Origin: a virus
IMG/VR virus record: IMGVR_UViG_3300021197_000325
Span: 1 to 20,250 of that record
Reading direction: 5' to 3' (one strand)
Length of the DNA: 20,250 nucleotides
Below the pieces are notes generated by a model. The model was not told the origin of the DNA. It worked only from the letters and a program-made list of their open reading frames with translations, and ran no database searches. The position numbers and the translations under genes are program-made. Positions 1 through 7,795 of this stretch are shown one piece after another (the first letter of the stretch is position 1; the number at the start of each line of letters is the position of its first letter).

Positions 1-165
1 GGGCTACTTGATAATGATGCACAAAAAGATATACTAGAGATGCGTAACTTAATAGAAGCGTGGCGTGATACACGCAGATCAATATGGTCTACATTAGTAA
101 AAGTATCTACCGTTGGAGTCCTGACATTTATTGCAGGTGCGGTATGGATGACAATGGGTAAATAA
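1..165 (+). CDS. C-terminal end of a small single-TM protein (partial)
   Basis: The frame is open from the first base to a TAA at 163..165, giving 54 residues; the start lies outside the window. The first half is charged and predicted helical (acidic and Arg residues around EMRNLIEAWRDTRR). The second half is one hydrophobic segment (about residues 33-52), ending MTMGK. A charged helix followed by one C-terminal membrane helix is the layout of XhlA-like and other small phage membrane proteins, so a holin-like or envelope-associated role is possible but not shown. It is followed after 10 bases by the large structural gene, so it belongs to the late plus-strand operon. Confidence 0.6.
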   Translation, partial: GLLDNDAQKDILEMRNLIEAWRDTRRSIWSTLVKVSTVGVLTFIAGAVWMTMGK

Positions 166-175
166 GGAATAGAGT

Positions 176-3100
176 ATGGCAGAAGAGAATAATAAACCTA
201 CAGCGACTATCATCCAAACATCTGATGGTATGAATCTTGTTAAGTATTCTGATGGATCTATTCAAACAGGTACTGTGGAGCAGTTAACAGAATCACTATC
301 ATCTAGCTACAATGTGGTTACTACAGAATCAGACTACATTGGTATGGATATTATAGGTGAGCATCAATTAGAATACGCTGATCAAATAGCACAAATGAAT
401 GAATCAGGACAGCAAAGTTTTGGTGCACAGCAGCAAGCAACTTATGCTGATAGTATTGAAACTGGCTTTACACCAGATCGCCCTGATGAACTTACATTTG
501 ATCCAGACTCTGCTGTAGGGCAGGGTAGGAGTGGCTTCTTAGGTTTAAAAGGAGATAAGGCTAGTTATGTTATACTATCTGATGGAACTAGAATACAATC
601 AACACAAGGAAATACAGCTAGTGAAATAGCAGATGCAAACAGAATAGCTCAAATATATGTTGATAGACGTAATGCTGCTATATCAGCTTGGGATAAACTG
701 TACGGTAATATAGGGTCAGTCGTTGATGATAATACTGAGACACAGATAGCCGCACTTATACAGTCTTACAACCATTACGTACAAACAGGTCAAGACGATG
801 GCGGTGGCTTTATAAACGCAGAGACAGGGCTACCTACAGGTGCTGCAAACGAAGCTGAAGCATTCTTAATGCGTACAGGCAATTATGTAATGTCTAGAGA
901 CACTATGCTTGGTATCTTAGACAATAGTAGCCAAGCATTAAAAGACTCCTTTGCAGCCCAATATGGGGTAGAGTCTTGGGATCTTGCTCGTGAGGGTACT
1001 GCTAATAACTTACTAGGTGCAATTGGTAGTATACAAGACAATAGAAACTTTGGTATGTTGCTTGCTGTATCTGCATATAGTTCAGATGCTTTTGTAAATG
1101 CTGTTGGCGTTGCTAACATACAAAGCTATCAAGTAGGACAGCCTAACTTTAATGAGGAAACAGGAGAGTTTTTAGGGTACAACAGAGGTAACGTAAACTT
1201 TAGTATGGTTAATGGGCAACCCATAATGACAGGTGTTGCAGGTAATACTAGTAGTTTAACTGGACAAACCCTTTCTTCGTTGTTTGTAGACCCTAATCAA
1301 ATACAAGGTATTGTACAAGGAGATGTATTTTCTAACTATCAGAAATACTATAATGACTACCGTAAAGGATTTGAATTTTTAAACAACTATGACTTCTTAA
1401 ATTTAAAAGCTTTAGATAATAAGATAATTCCAAATACATCAGGGCTAGATGTTGCACCTGGAATGGGTGCACAAGACTTTACAGGCCTTAATCAATCAGT
1501 TGATTACTCAGGTATAAACAGTGGCATAGGAACCGCACAAACATTTAACACAGCAGGATCTGCTCCAGTAACATATGATACACAGCAAGTACAACAAACA
1601 TTTGATACTTCTCAACCTGCTCTAGGATCTGCAGCCACAGGAACATCCCCTCAAGCTCCTGTATCTGGAACCTTTAACTTACCATCACAGACTGCAAATC
1701 TTTCTGCTGTACCACAGACAATTACAACACAGACAGATTACACTGGTACAAACATGGCTAACCTTACTAGCCCTTCTCAAGGCGTAGGTGGGGTACAACA
1801 AGTTGTATATCAGAATCCTGCAACAGATCAACAGATTGTTACTACAGAAATAAACGGTAGTCCTATTGGTGTTATTCCTCCAGGCTTTCAAAAAGTTACA
1901 TCTGCTGCACAGGGTGCATACATCCAAGGATATGAGTCAGGTGGCTTAGTAGAAGCTGAGAAGACTATGGCATCTAAGTTTCTTGGATTTAATGGTACTG
2001 ATTTAGAGAAATTCTTAGAGGCTAATCCTGCTGCTGCAGCTAAAATGGGTAAGTACCGTACAGCATTGCGTAACAAGATGACACAGAAAGGTACAGTGTT
2101 CGCTCAGTCAGGTACGTTTGTAGATGCTGCAAATCAGCTATCAGGGGTCTCTGGACTAAGTGCGCCTGGTGATCCGTATCAACAAAAGTTAGCTGCAATG
2201 CAGCGTGGTGCTATACAACAAACTATGCAACCATTACAGTCTAACGTTAGAATGATAGTGCCACAGGCTGCTGACTTTACACCTACTGGTGCAGGGCAAG
2301 CATATCCTATAGCACCTTTTGCACAATCTGCTACAGTACCTTCTACTGCACAGGCAGGTATGCCTATGACTCAACCTGCTACTTTTATGGTTGCAGGAGG
2401 TACATCCCCACAGGTGCAAGCTCAAACTGGTGCATTACAAGCTGTAGAAGGTGAGGTATCTGAACAGGCTCAGATAGATGCAGCACAACAATTACAAACA
2501 TCTGTGTCAGGCATAGAAGCTGCTCAAGGTACAGCTACCATGATGAACAATCCTGTACAAAGGCAGATACAGGATGGTGAGATAGTATCAGGTGCAGCTA
2601 ATGCAGAAACTGCTTCTAAGTTTGCAGAACAGATAGATGCTGCTACAGCTACACCAACTAAGAAAGCTACAGTTGCAGGTCAGCTAGAAGATTTAATGGC
2701 TGACTTTGAGGGTGGTGAGACACCTGCTTGGGCTGCAGGATCTATGCGTACCGCAATGGCTACACTCTCTGCTCGTGGTCTTGGTGCGTCTAGTCTTGCA
2801 GGTCAAGCTGTGGTTCAAGCTGCAATGGAAGCTGCACTACCTATAGCTCAAATGGATGCTCAGGTACAGGCGCAGTTTGAAGGGCAGAACTTGTCTAACA
2901 GACAGCAACGTGCTATGCTTGCTGCACAACAACGTGCATCATTTATAGGGCAAGAGTTTGATCAATCATTCCAAGCTCGTGTAGCTAACGCTTCACGCAT
3001 TGGTGATATAGCAAACATGAACTTCAATGCTGATCAACAGATAGCCTTAGAGAATGCTCGTGCATCTAACACAATGTCACTGTCTAACTTGACTAACTCT

Positions 3101-3814
3101 CAAGCTATGGTAATGGCTGAGGCTGCTGCATTGTCACAACTTGATATGGCTAACCTCAACAATAGACAACAAGCTGCTGTACAGAATGCACAAAACTTCT
3201 TGCAAATGGACATGACTAATTTATCCAATGAGCAACAGACTGCAATGTTTAAGACACAGCAAAACGTTAACGCTATACTTACTGATACTGCTGCAGGTAA
3301 TGCGGCTGCACAGTTTAACGCTACAAGTGATAATCAAACTAAGCAATTCTTTGCGTCACTTACTTCACAGGTATCTCAGTTTAATTCTACTCAACAAAAT
3401 GCTATGGATCAGTTTAACGTTAATAGTGTTAATGCATTGCGTGAGTTTAATTCGGAGTTACAACAACAGCGTGACTTATTCAATGCACAAAACGGTCTTG
3501 TTGTTTCTCAGTCTAACGCACAGTGGAGACAAAACATTGCTACGATGAACACTGCAGCATTGAATGAAAGTAATGCAACATATGCTCGTACTATCAACGG
3601 ACTTACAGAAACAAACATGGGTCAGATATGGCAACGTGAGCGTGACATTATGAGCTTTGCATTTCAAACAGCTAACAATAACGCTGATCGTGCCACTAGC
3701 ATAGCAGTACAAAACTTGCAGAATGAAGCAACTAAAGATCAAGCCGCTGCTGCAAAGAGTGCATCTTTTGCTAAAGCAGCAGGTACAATTATTGGCGCAA
3801 TAGTAGGAAGTTAA
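176..3814 (+). CDS. Large N/Q-rich virion structural protein with 11-residue repeat rod
   Basis: 1212 residues. The ATG at 176 has AAGGA (164..168) seven bases upstream. Seen in order: a mixed N-terminal domain (about 1-440); a Thr/Ser/Gln/Pro-rich low-complexity linker (about 440-560); a Gly/Ala segment around residue 585 (GYESGG) leading into a helical stretch; a block near 850-890 with PAWAAGSMRTA and ARGLGASSLAGQA; an uninterrupted 11-residue periodicity from 905 to 1190; and a hydrophobic, Gly-spaced C-terminus (AAGTIIGAIVGS). I recall the middle blocks and the NLSNRQQ-type repeats from structural proteins of marine phages, but cannot name a Pfam family. Its place beside a lysozyme and other giant proteins suggests an internal (ejected) or tail-associated virion protein. 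The hydrophobic tail would suit membrane insertion, as in small ejection proteins of other podoviruses; this role is inferred. There are no transmembrane segments elsewhere. Confidence 0.7.
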   Translation: MAEENNKPTATIIQTSDGMNLVKYSDGSIQTGTVEQLTESLSSSYNVVTTESDYIGMDIIGEHQLEYADQIAQMNESGQQSFGAQQQATYADSIETGFTPDRPDELTFDPDSAVGQGRSGFLGLKGDKASYVILSDGTRIQSTQGNTASEIADANRIAQIYVDRRNAAISAWDKLYGNIGSVVDDNTETQIAALIQSYNHYVQTGQDDGGGFINAETGLPTGAANEAEAFLMRTGNYVMSRDTMLGILDNSSQALKDSFAAQYGVESWDLAREGTANNLLGAIGSIQDNRNFGMLLAVSAYSSDAFVNAVGVANIQSYQVGQPNFNEETGEFLGYNRGNVNFSMVNGQPIMTGVAGNTSSLTGQTLSSLFVDPNQIQGIVQGDVFSNYQKYYNDYRKGFEFLNNYDFLNLKALDNKIIPNTSGLDVAPGMGAQDFTGLNQSVDYSGINSGIGTAQTFNTAGSAPVTYDTQQVQQTFDTSQPALGSAATGTSPQAPVSGTFNLPSQTANLSAVPQTITTQTDYTGTNMANLTSPSQGVGGVQQVVYQNPATDQQIVTTEINGSPIGVIPPGFQKVTSAAQGAYIQGYESGGLVEAEKTMASKFLGFNGTDLEKFLEANPAAAAKMGKYRTALRNKMTQKGTVFAQSGTFVDAANQLSGVSGLSAPGDPYQQKLAAMQRGAIQQTMQPLQSNVRMIVPQAADFTPTGAGQAYPIAPFAQSATVPSTAQAGMPMTQPATFMVAGGTSPQVQAQTGALQAVEGEVSEQAQIDAAQQLQTSVSGIEAAQGTATMMNNPVQRQIQDGEIVSGAANAETASKFAEQIDAATATPTKKATVAGQLEDLMADFEGGETPAWAAGSMRTAMATLSARGLGASSLAGQAVVQAAMEAALPIAQMDAQVQAQFEGQNLSNRQQRAMLAAQQRASFIGQEFDQSFQARVANASRIGDIANMNFNADQQIALENARASNTMSLSNLTNSQAMVMAEAAALSQLDMANLNNRQQAAVQNAQNFLQMDMTNLSNEQQTAMFKTQQNVNAILTDTAAGNAAAQFNATSDNQTKQFFASLTSQVSQFNSTQQNAMDQFNVNSVNALREFNSELQQQRDLFNAQNGLVVSQSNAQWRQNIATMNTAALNESNATYARTINGLTETNMGQIWQRERDIMSFAFQTANNNADRATSIAVQNLQNEATKDQAAAAKSASFAKAAGTIIGAIVGS
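2888..3745 (+). repeat. Coding region of 26 tandem 11-residue (hendecad) repeats
   Basis: Residues 905-1190 of the 1212-aa protein divide without any gap into 26 units of 11 residues. Asn is at position 1 in 18 of the 26 units. Phe is at position 11 in seven units, including six in a row (units 13-18; for example NSTQQNAMDQF then NVNSVNALREF then NSELQQQRDLF). The remaining 22 residues to the stop are also exactly two units long. The DNA is not an exact repeat, so the 33-base period is kept at protein level only. Eleven-residue periodicity (three helical turns) is the hallmark of hendecad coiled coils. Confidence 0.75.
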
Positions 3815-3815
3815 T

Positions 3816-4886
3816 ATGGTAGACATAAAGTATAAAATGAACTGGGTTCCTCAAGCAAAGGAACTACGTGATCGTCTAACAGCAAAAGAGAATGTAGGTA
3901 TTGCTTCTAAGATAGACGAAGATACAGACGATGATTTCTACCAAAATATGTATGAGGCTCTGTCTAAGTATTTCTCTAGTGATGAGGATGCTGATAAAGT
4001 TCTTATACCTGAAGAGACAGATAGGGATGCAATATCTACCGAAGTAATCAAATCTTATGATGATATTATGAGATACTATGGTAAGACAGGTATGTTAAGT
4101 CGGGAGGGTGTTGATGTAGAGGTAGATAAAGTACTAGGTGATCCTAGAATGCTAGAAATACCAACTAAGACATTTGATGATACAGAGGAGGTGCTTTCAG
4201 TTGAAGAAGTTTCTGATATTGCTAGTGATGCTATTGATTCTACCCCAAATGCTGATGAGGTGCAGCCTACAGATGGGAAAGAAATAGACTTTTATTTAGA
4301 TATAGGTAAAAAGGCTGAAGGTGATCATGGAGATATACCTAAACCAACTAATGATAGCAGAGAAGCAGACAAACCTATTGAAGATCGTTCTAAAGATTTG
4401 GGATATGGACACAAGGTAAAAGATTTTGAAGAGGATTCTGGTTTAATACATGGTATAAAGTTTAAAAGGGAAGACGGTTCATATATACCATTAACTGAAA
4501 AACAAAAAATAAAAATATTAAATGCTGATATGGCAAGAGAATTAAAACTAGCTCGTCAAAAAGGTTGGGATGCAAAACTTAAAGCTATAGGAACTACATG
4601 GGAAGATCTAGATTCTAAATATCAAAACGCATTAAATTCGTTGGCTTACAATGTAGGTGGACCTAAAGCAGCAAAACAATGGACCGCTGTGTTATTTGCA
4701 GCCAAAGATAAAAATGTAGTAGATTTTGCTGCAGAAATGCGTAGAAAAGATAATAAAAAATATACAAAAGGAATGGATAATAGAGTAGTTAAAGAGTTAT
4801 ATTATGCAGGTATAATAAACAACTTTAGTGAAATATCCTCTGTATTACCTTTAGCTACTGCTGACGGTGCAGGAGTACCTGAATAA
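3816..4886 (+). CDS. Lysozyme-like (GH24-type) peptidoglycan hydrolase with acidic N-terminal region
   Basis: 356 residues; the ATG follows the previous stop by one base, with AGGAAG at 3805..3810. Residues 1-165 are rich in Asp and Glu and resemble nothing I know. Residues 165-345 look like a phage lysozyme: an AEG with candidate catalytic Glu168, a GYGH at 196-199, LTEKQ at 226, a helix ending NALNSLAYNVGG (271-282), and a basic C-terminal stretch with MRRKDNKKYTKG. In T4 lysozyme the residue five before the GxGH His is Thr26; here it is Asp194, and the Glu-to-GYGH spacing is wider than in T4 lysozyme, so the assignment is by pattern only. It could open the cell wall during entry as a virion component (it sits among structural genes) or act as endolysin with the holin-like gene directly downstream. 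The lysozyme part is clearly more A+T-rich than its surroundings. Confidence 0.6.
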   Translation: MVDIKYKMNWVPQAKELRDRLTAKENVGIASKIDEDTDDDFYQNMYEALSKYFSSDEDADKVLIPEETDRDAISTEVIKSYDDIMRYYGKTGMLSREGVDVEVDKVLGDPRMLEIPTKTFDDTEEVLSVEEVSDIASDAIDSTPNADEVQPTDGKEIDFYLDIGKKAEGDHGDIPKPTNDSREADKPIEDRSKDLGYGHKVKDFEEDSGLIHGIKFKREDGSYIPLTEKQKIKILNADMARELKLARQKGWDAKLKAIGTTWEDLDSKYQNALNSLAYNVGGPKAAKQWTAVLFAAKDKNVVDFAAEMRRKDNKKYTKGMDNRVVKELYYAGIINNFSEISSVLPLATADGAGVPE

Positions 4887-5329
4887 TGTTTGGATTACCA
4901 CTAGAACTAATCACCATGCTTTTCTCTACCATACTTGGTGGAGTAATGTCTATATGGGGTCAGTCAATAAAGTCTAAGCAAGCACAGAATGATATGCTCA
5001 TGGAACGTGCTAACTTCAGGAGGTCTGCAGTTAAGGATGCTCGTGACGCAGGTAAGAATGACTCACACTTTGCATGGACACGTAGGCTGATAGCTTTGTC
5101 TGCTGTGTTCTCTATAATTGTATTGCCAAAGCTAGTCGCTGTATGGTATCCTGAAGTAAGCGTATATGTAGGATACACTGAAGCAACTGGTGGTTTTATG
5201 AACTGGTTGTTTGGACCAGATGAAGCTATACAGTGGAAGATGGCACAAGGTTTTGTAATCACACCACTAGACACACACATTGTATCAGCCATAGTAGGAC
5301 TATACTTTGGCGCAGGATTTACTAAATAG
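4886..5329 (+). CDS. Holin-like three-TM membrane protein
   Basis: 147 residues. The start overlaps the lysozyme stop by one base (TAATG), which suggests coupled translation. Three hydrophobic segments are visible: about residues 5-25, 67-88 and 129-145. Between the first two is a charged cytoplasmic-type helix (28-66) rich in Gln, Arg and Lys that ends HFAWTRR. This helix/WTRR/TM arrangement resembles the three-TM holins of gene-transfer-agent type and similar proteins in marine phages. Placed directly after a lysozyme, it fits a holin that permeabilises the inner membrane so that the muralytic enzyme can reach the wall. It might instead be a virion-associated membrane protein. Family membership is recalled, not searched. 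Confidence 0.55.
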   Translation: MFGLPLELITMLFSTILGGVMSIWGQSIKSKQAQNDMLMERANFRRSAVKDARDAGKNDSHFAWTRRLIALSAVFSIIVLPKLVAVWYPEVSVYVGYTEATGGFMNWLFGPDEAIQWKMAQGFVITPLDTHIVSAIVGLYFGAGFTK

Positions 5330-5340
5330 GATAATATAAT

Positions 5341-5895
5341 ATGGCATCATTTCTTGAAGCACCAATACCAGGTCAGTCATTAACTGATCAACCTAAGAAC
5401 TGGCCTTGGGAGAATCCTCCTGAGATGTCAGGTACTGAGGATGCTACACGTTTTTACATAAACAAATTAGCTGACGATGATGTTATGGATGATCTATCCG
5501 TACTATTTGGTGGCGGTATGCCTGTAGCACCTTTCGTAAAAACACTACTTACTACAGGTGTTATGAACGGTAGGCACTCTATTGATGTAAGTATTATTGT
5601 TGCGCCAGTAGTTCACGCATTTATAAAAGCTGCAATGACAAGCTACGGCATTAAGGTTCGTGATGATATTGTTAGCCCAGAAGAAGAGATAAAAGAAAAA
5701 GAGAAGCAGAGGCTACAGACTGCAATAGAGTTAGCAATGGCTGACACAGATAAAGAAGCTGATGATCCTGGTGTAGCGTTGCTACAAGAGATTCAAACAA
5801 CTCTAAATGATGAGAGTGTAGAAGCAGTTGCAGACGAAGGTATGGAAGTAAGCGAACCTGCTGAACCCAAAGGTTTAATGGCGAAGGAGCTTTAA
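5341..5895 (+). CDS. Conserved marine-phage virion-type protein, function unknown
   Basis: 184 residues; ATG at 5341 with an AGGA at 5328..5331 overlapping the previous stop. It starts MASFLEAPIPGQSLT, followed by a Trp/Pro-rich stretch, then a compact domain up to about residue 118 with GRHSIDVSIIVAPVVHAFI. A Glu/Lys-rich predicted coiled coil follows (about 119-135), then an acidic tail ending EPKGLMAKEL. I recall proteins with this opening and HSIDVS block from marine phage structural modules, where they lack a defined function. No membrane segment or signal peptide is convincing. The tail shares a short GLM(A/S)K motif behind an acidic linker with the next gene product. Confidence 0.6.
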   Translation: MASFLEAPIPGQSLTDQPKNWPWENPPEMSGTEDATRFYINKLADDDVMDDLSVLFGGGMPVAPFVKTLLTTGVMNGRHSIDVSIIVAPVVHAFIKAAMTSYGIKVRDDIVSPEEEIKEKEKQRLQTAIELAMADTDKEADDPGVALLQEIQTTLNDESVEAVADEGMEVSEPAEPKGLMAKEL

Positions 5896-5896
5896 G

Positions 5897-7795
5897 ATGG
5901 GATTCGATTGGATGGCTTTCGCTGAAGGCTTTATGGAAGAGACTGCATCAAACATAAAAGAAAAGAAAGCAGAGGCTCGTGCCTACGGTTTAGAACAAGA
6001 TGACCTAGCCAAGCGTAATCTTCTAAAAATATCTGAGCGTAATGCTACAGTAAATAAAGTTATGGGTTTGACTCAGATGCTTAGTGATAACGGTGTATCA
6101 AATGACCAGATACAGGCTGCTATTGCCTCTGGTCCTAACGCTATATCTGAACTAGCTGTAAAAGTAAAAGAAGCTGTAGACGCACAGGACGGTAAACCTC
6201 TAACAAGCACAGATGTAGAGAGCATTATACGTATGCCTGAAAACTTCTCTCCTGTAAACATGGAGTTGGATGAGTATGTACGTAGATCCTATGGTTTATA
6301 CTCACCAAACAAAGGTGTATCTGAAACACCTGAGATAGGATTCTGGGATCGCCTAACTGGTGATGCAGCAATGATTAGAACCAAGGGTAAGCTAGATAGT
6401 AGTGCTATATACGAAGGATACACTGCTGCTGACATAAATGAATTGGCTGCATTAACTGACTACAAAGCTGTAATACCTTCTACCTTTGCTACATTTGCAG
6501 ACTTTAAACGCTTTGATAATGATGCACGTATGAGTGTTGAAAAAGACATTCTTACAAAGATTAAAGTATTAGAAGAAAGTGACCCTACTTACCTTGCAGC
6601 ACGTACAACGTTAACAGATATTTCGCCTACTACACAAATTGAAGAAGAGATAGCTGCTCGTAATGCTGCTCTAAAAATAGTTAAAGACACACACGCACAG
6701 AACTTTGGGTCTATCTTTGATCAAGCTATTACTACATATGGCACTAAAGCTATCGTAGGATTAGAAGACTTAATGAGAACACATATGGGAGATGACTACT
6801 ACAATAGTTTATCAAGTGATGTATCTACTGCAATCGTTGAAGAAACAAGTGCTTCATTAGATGATACTGAAGTTGAGATGAAAGGTAGTAAAGTAGTTAA
6901 GAGTGGTAATACGGTTACTGTATCTAACGAGGCAGTATTTTCTGATGATGATGGTGCTCTAGAAGTTACATTTGAATTATCAGAAAATGGCACAGTAATT
7001 TCTGCAGAATCAGGTGGTGCAACGTTTGAACAGGAGGATGCACAGTCTATCTACAATGACTTTGTTTCTTATGTGCCTGAAGTAATTAAAGAAGAGGTAG
7101 AAGGTACTGAAAAAACTTACTACGTAGTAGACGGTAAAACAACTTATGGTGTACCTCCAAGGCCAAACGCTTTTAGAAGCAGGTTGCAAGGTTTCTCACT
7201 AGACGCTGAGACAAGAGAGAAGATAAAGAATGGTGAGATGGCTATACCTACAGGTAGAAACCCATTGAGGGTTGATGAGTGGGATGAACTATTTGGTGCT
7301 ACCCATGATCCTGAAACAGGTAAGAGGCTTGAAGAAGTTAAACCAGTAGAAAAAGGACAAGATCAAGAGCCTAACTTTGAAGGGCCAATAGACAGCGCAT
7401 TACCACCGTCAGGTATTAGTAGTGCAGCAATAGGTTCAGCACAGGAAGAAGAGAGTGAAGATGAAAGTGAAGAACCTTCAGGATTAATGAGTAAGCGTCC
7501 TAAGCCACGCCCTAAGTTAAGCTTACGACAAAAAACAATGGAACGCTTTGGTGTAACCCAAGAAGATATAGAAGAGGGTATGGACACAGGAAGCATAACA
7601 GAATTAGACTTACAGCTTCTAAACGATAGTGGTGATGACATCTTTGAATACATCGTAGAGAATGCAGGTAGTGAACCTCTTGATGATATGCAGTTGTATT
7701 ATCAGCTTTCTAGATGGGCAGATGAAAACAATAAGGTGCTACCATTTAATATGAACTTCTTGATCTTTATGATGAAAAAGGGATTAGCAGAATGA
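5897..7795 (+). CDS. Structural protein of the late module, possibly internal virion (632 aa)
   Basis: 632 residues; ATG one base after the previous TAA, with AAGGAG at 5884..5889. The N-terminal third is helical and charged, with a block (residues 55-120) that reads VNKVMGLTQML, then SNGVSNDQI-like turns and PENFSPVNMELDEYV. A middle part (about 330-400) is rich in Thr, Val, Gly and Asp and probably beta-structured. An acidic linker (about 510-527) precedes GLMSKRPKPRPK (529 on), and a conserved-looking helical C-terminal domain follows. I recall this N-terminal block from marine phage structural modules but know no assigned function. It ends in an ATGA overlap with the 1180-aa gene, so the two are probably made in a fixed ratio and may act together in the virion core. 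No enzyme motif was found. Confidence 0.55.
   Translation: MGFDWMAFAEGFMEETASNIKEKKAEARAYGLEQDDLAKRNLLKISERNATVNKVMGLTQMLSDNGVSNDQIQAAIASGPNAISELAVKVKEAVDAQDGKPLTSTDVESIIRMPENFSPVNMELDEYVRRSYGLYSPNKGVSETPEIGFWDRLTGDAAMIRTKGKLDSSAIYEGYTAADINELAALTDYKAVIPSTFATFADFKRFDNDARMSVEKDILTKIKVLEESDPTYLAARTTLTDISPTTQIEEEIAARNAALKIVKDTHAQNFGSIFDQAITTYGTKAIVGLEDLMRTHMGDDYYNSLSSDVSTAIVEETSASLDDTEVEMKGSKVVKSGNTVTVSNEAVFSDDDGALEVTFELSENGTVISAESGGATFEQEDAQSIYNDFVSYVPEVIKEEVEGTEKTYYVVDGKTTYGVPPRPNAFRSRLQGFSLDAETREKIKNGEMAIPTGRNPLRVDEWDELFGATHDPETGKRLEEVKPVEKGQDQEPNFEGPIDSALPPSGISSAAIGSAQEEESEDESEEPSGLMSKRPKPRPKLSLRQKTMERFGVTQEDIEEGMDTGSITELDLQLLNDSGDDIFEYIVENAGSEPLDDMQLYYQLSRWADENNKVLPFNMNFLIFMMKKGLAE

Noticed and set aside
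2888-3745. Possible DNA tandem repeat or CRISPR-like array
   Set aside because: The 33/66-base period exists at protein level only; bases are not identical between units and there are no spacers.
3228-3826. Overlapping ORFs of 106 and 116 codons on both strands inside the 1212-aa gene
   Set aside because: They are produced by the repeated Asn/Gln/Ala codons of the repeat region; Leu/Ser- or Cys-rich nonsense proteins, no RBS, and the main frame has clear protein-level periodicity.
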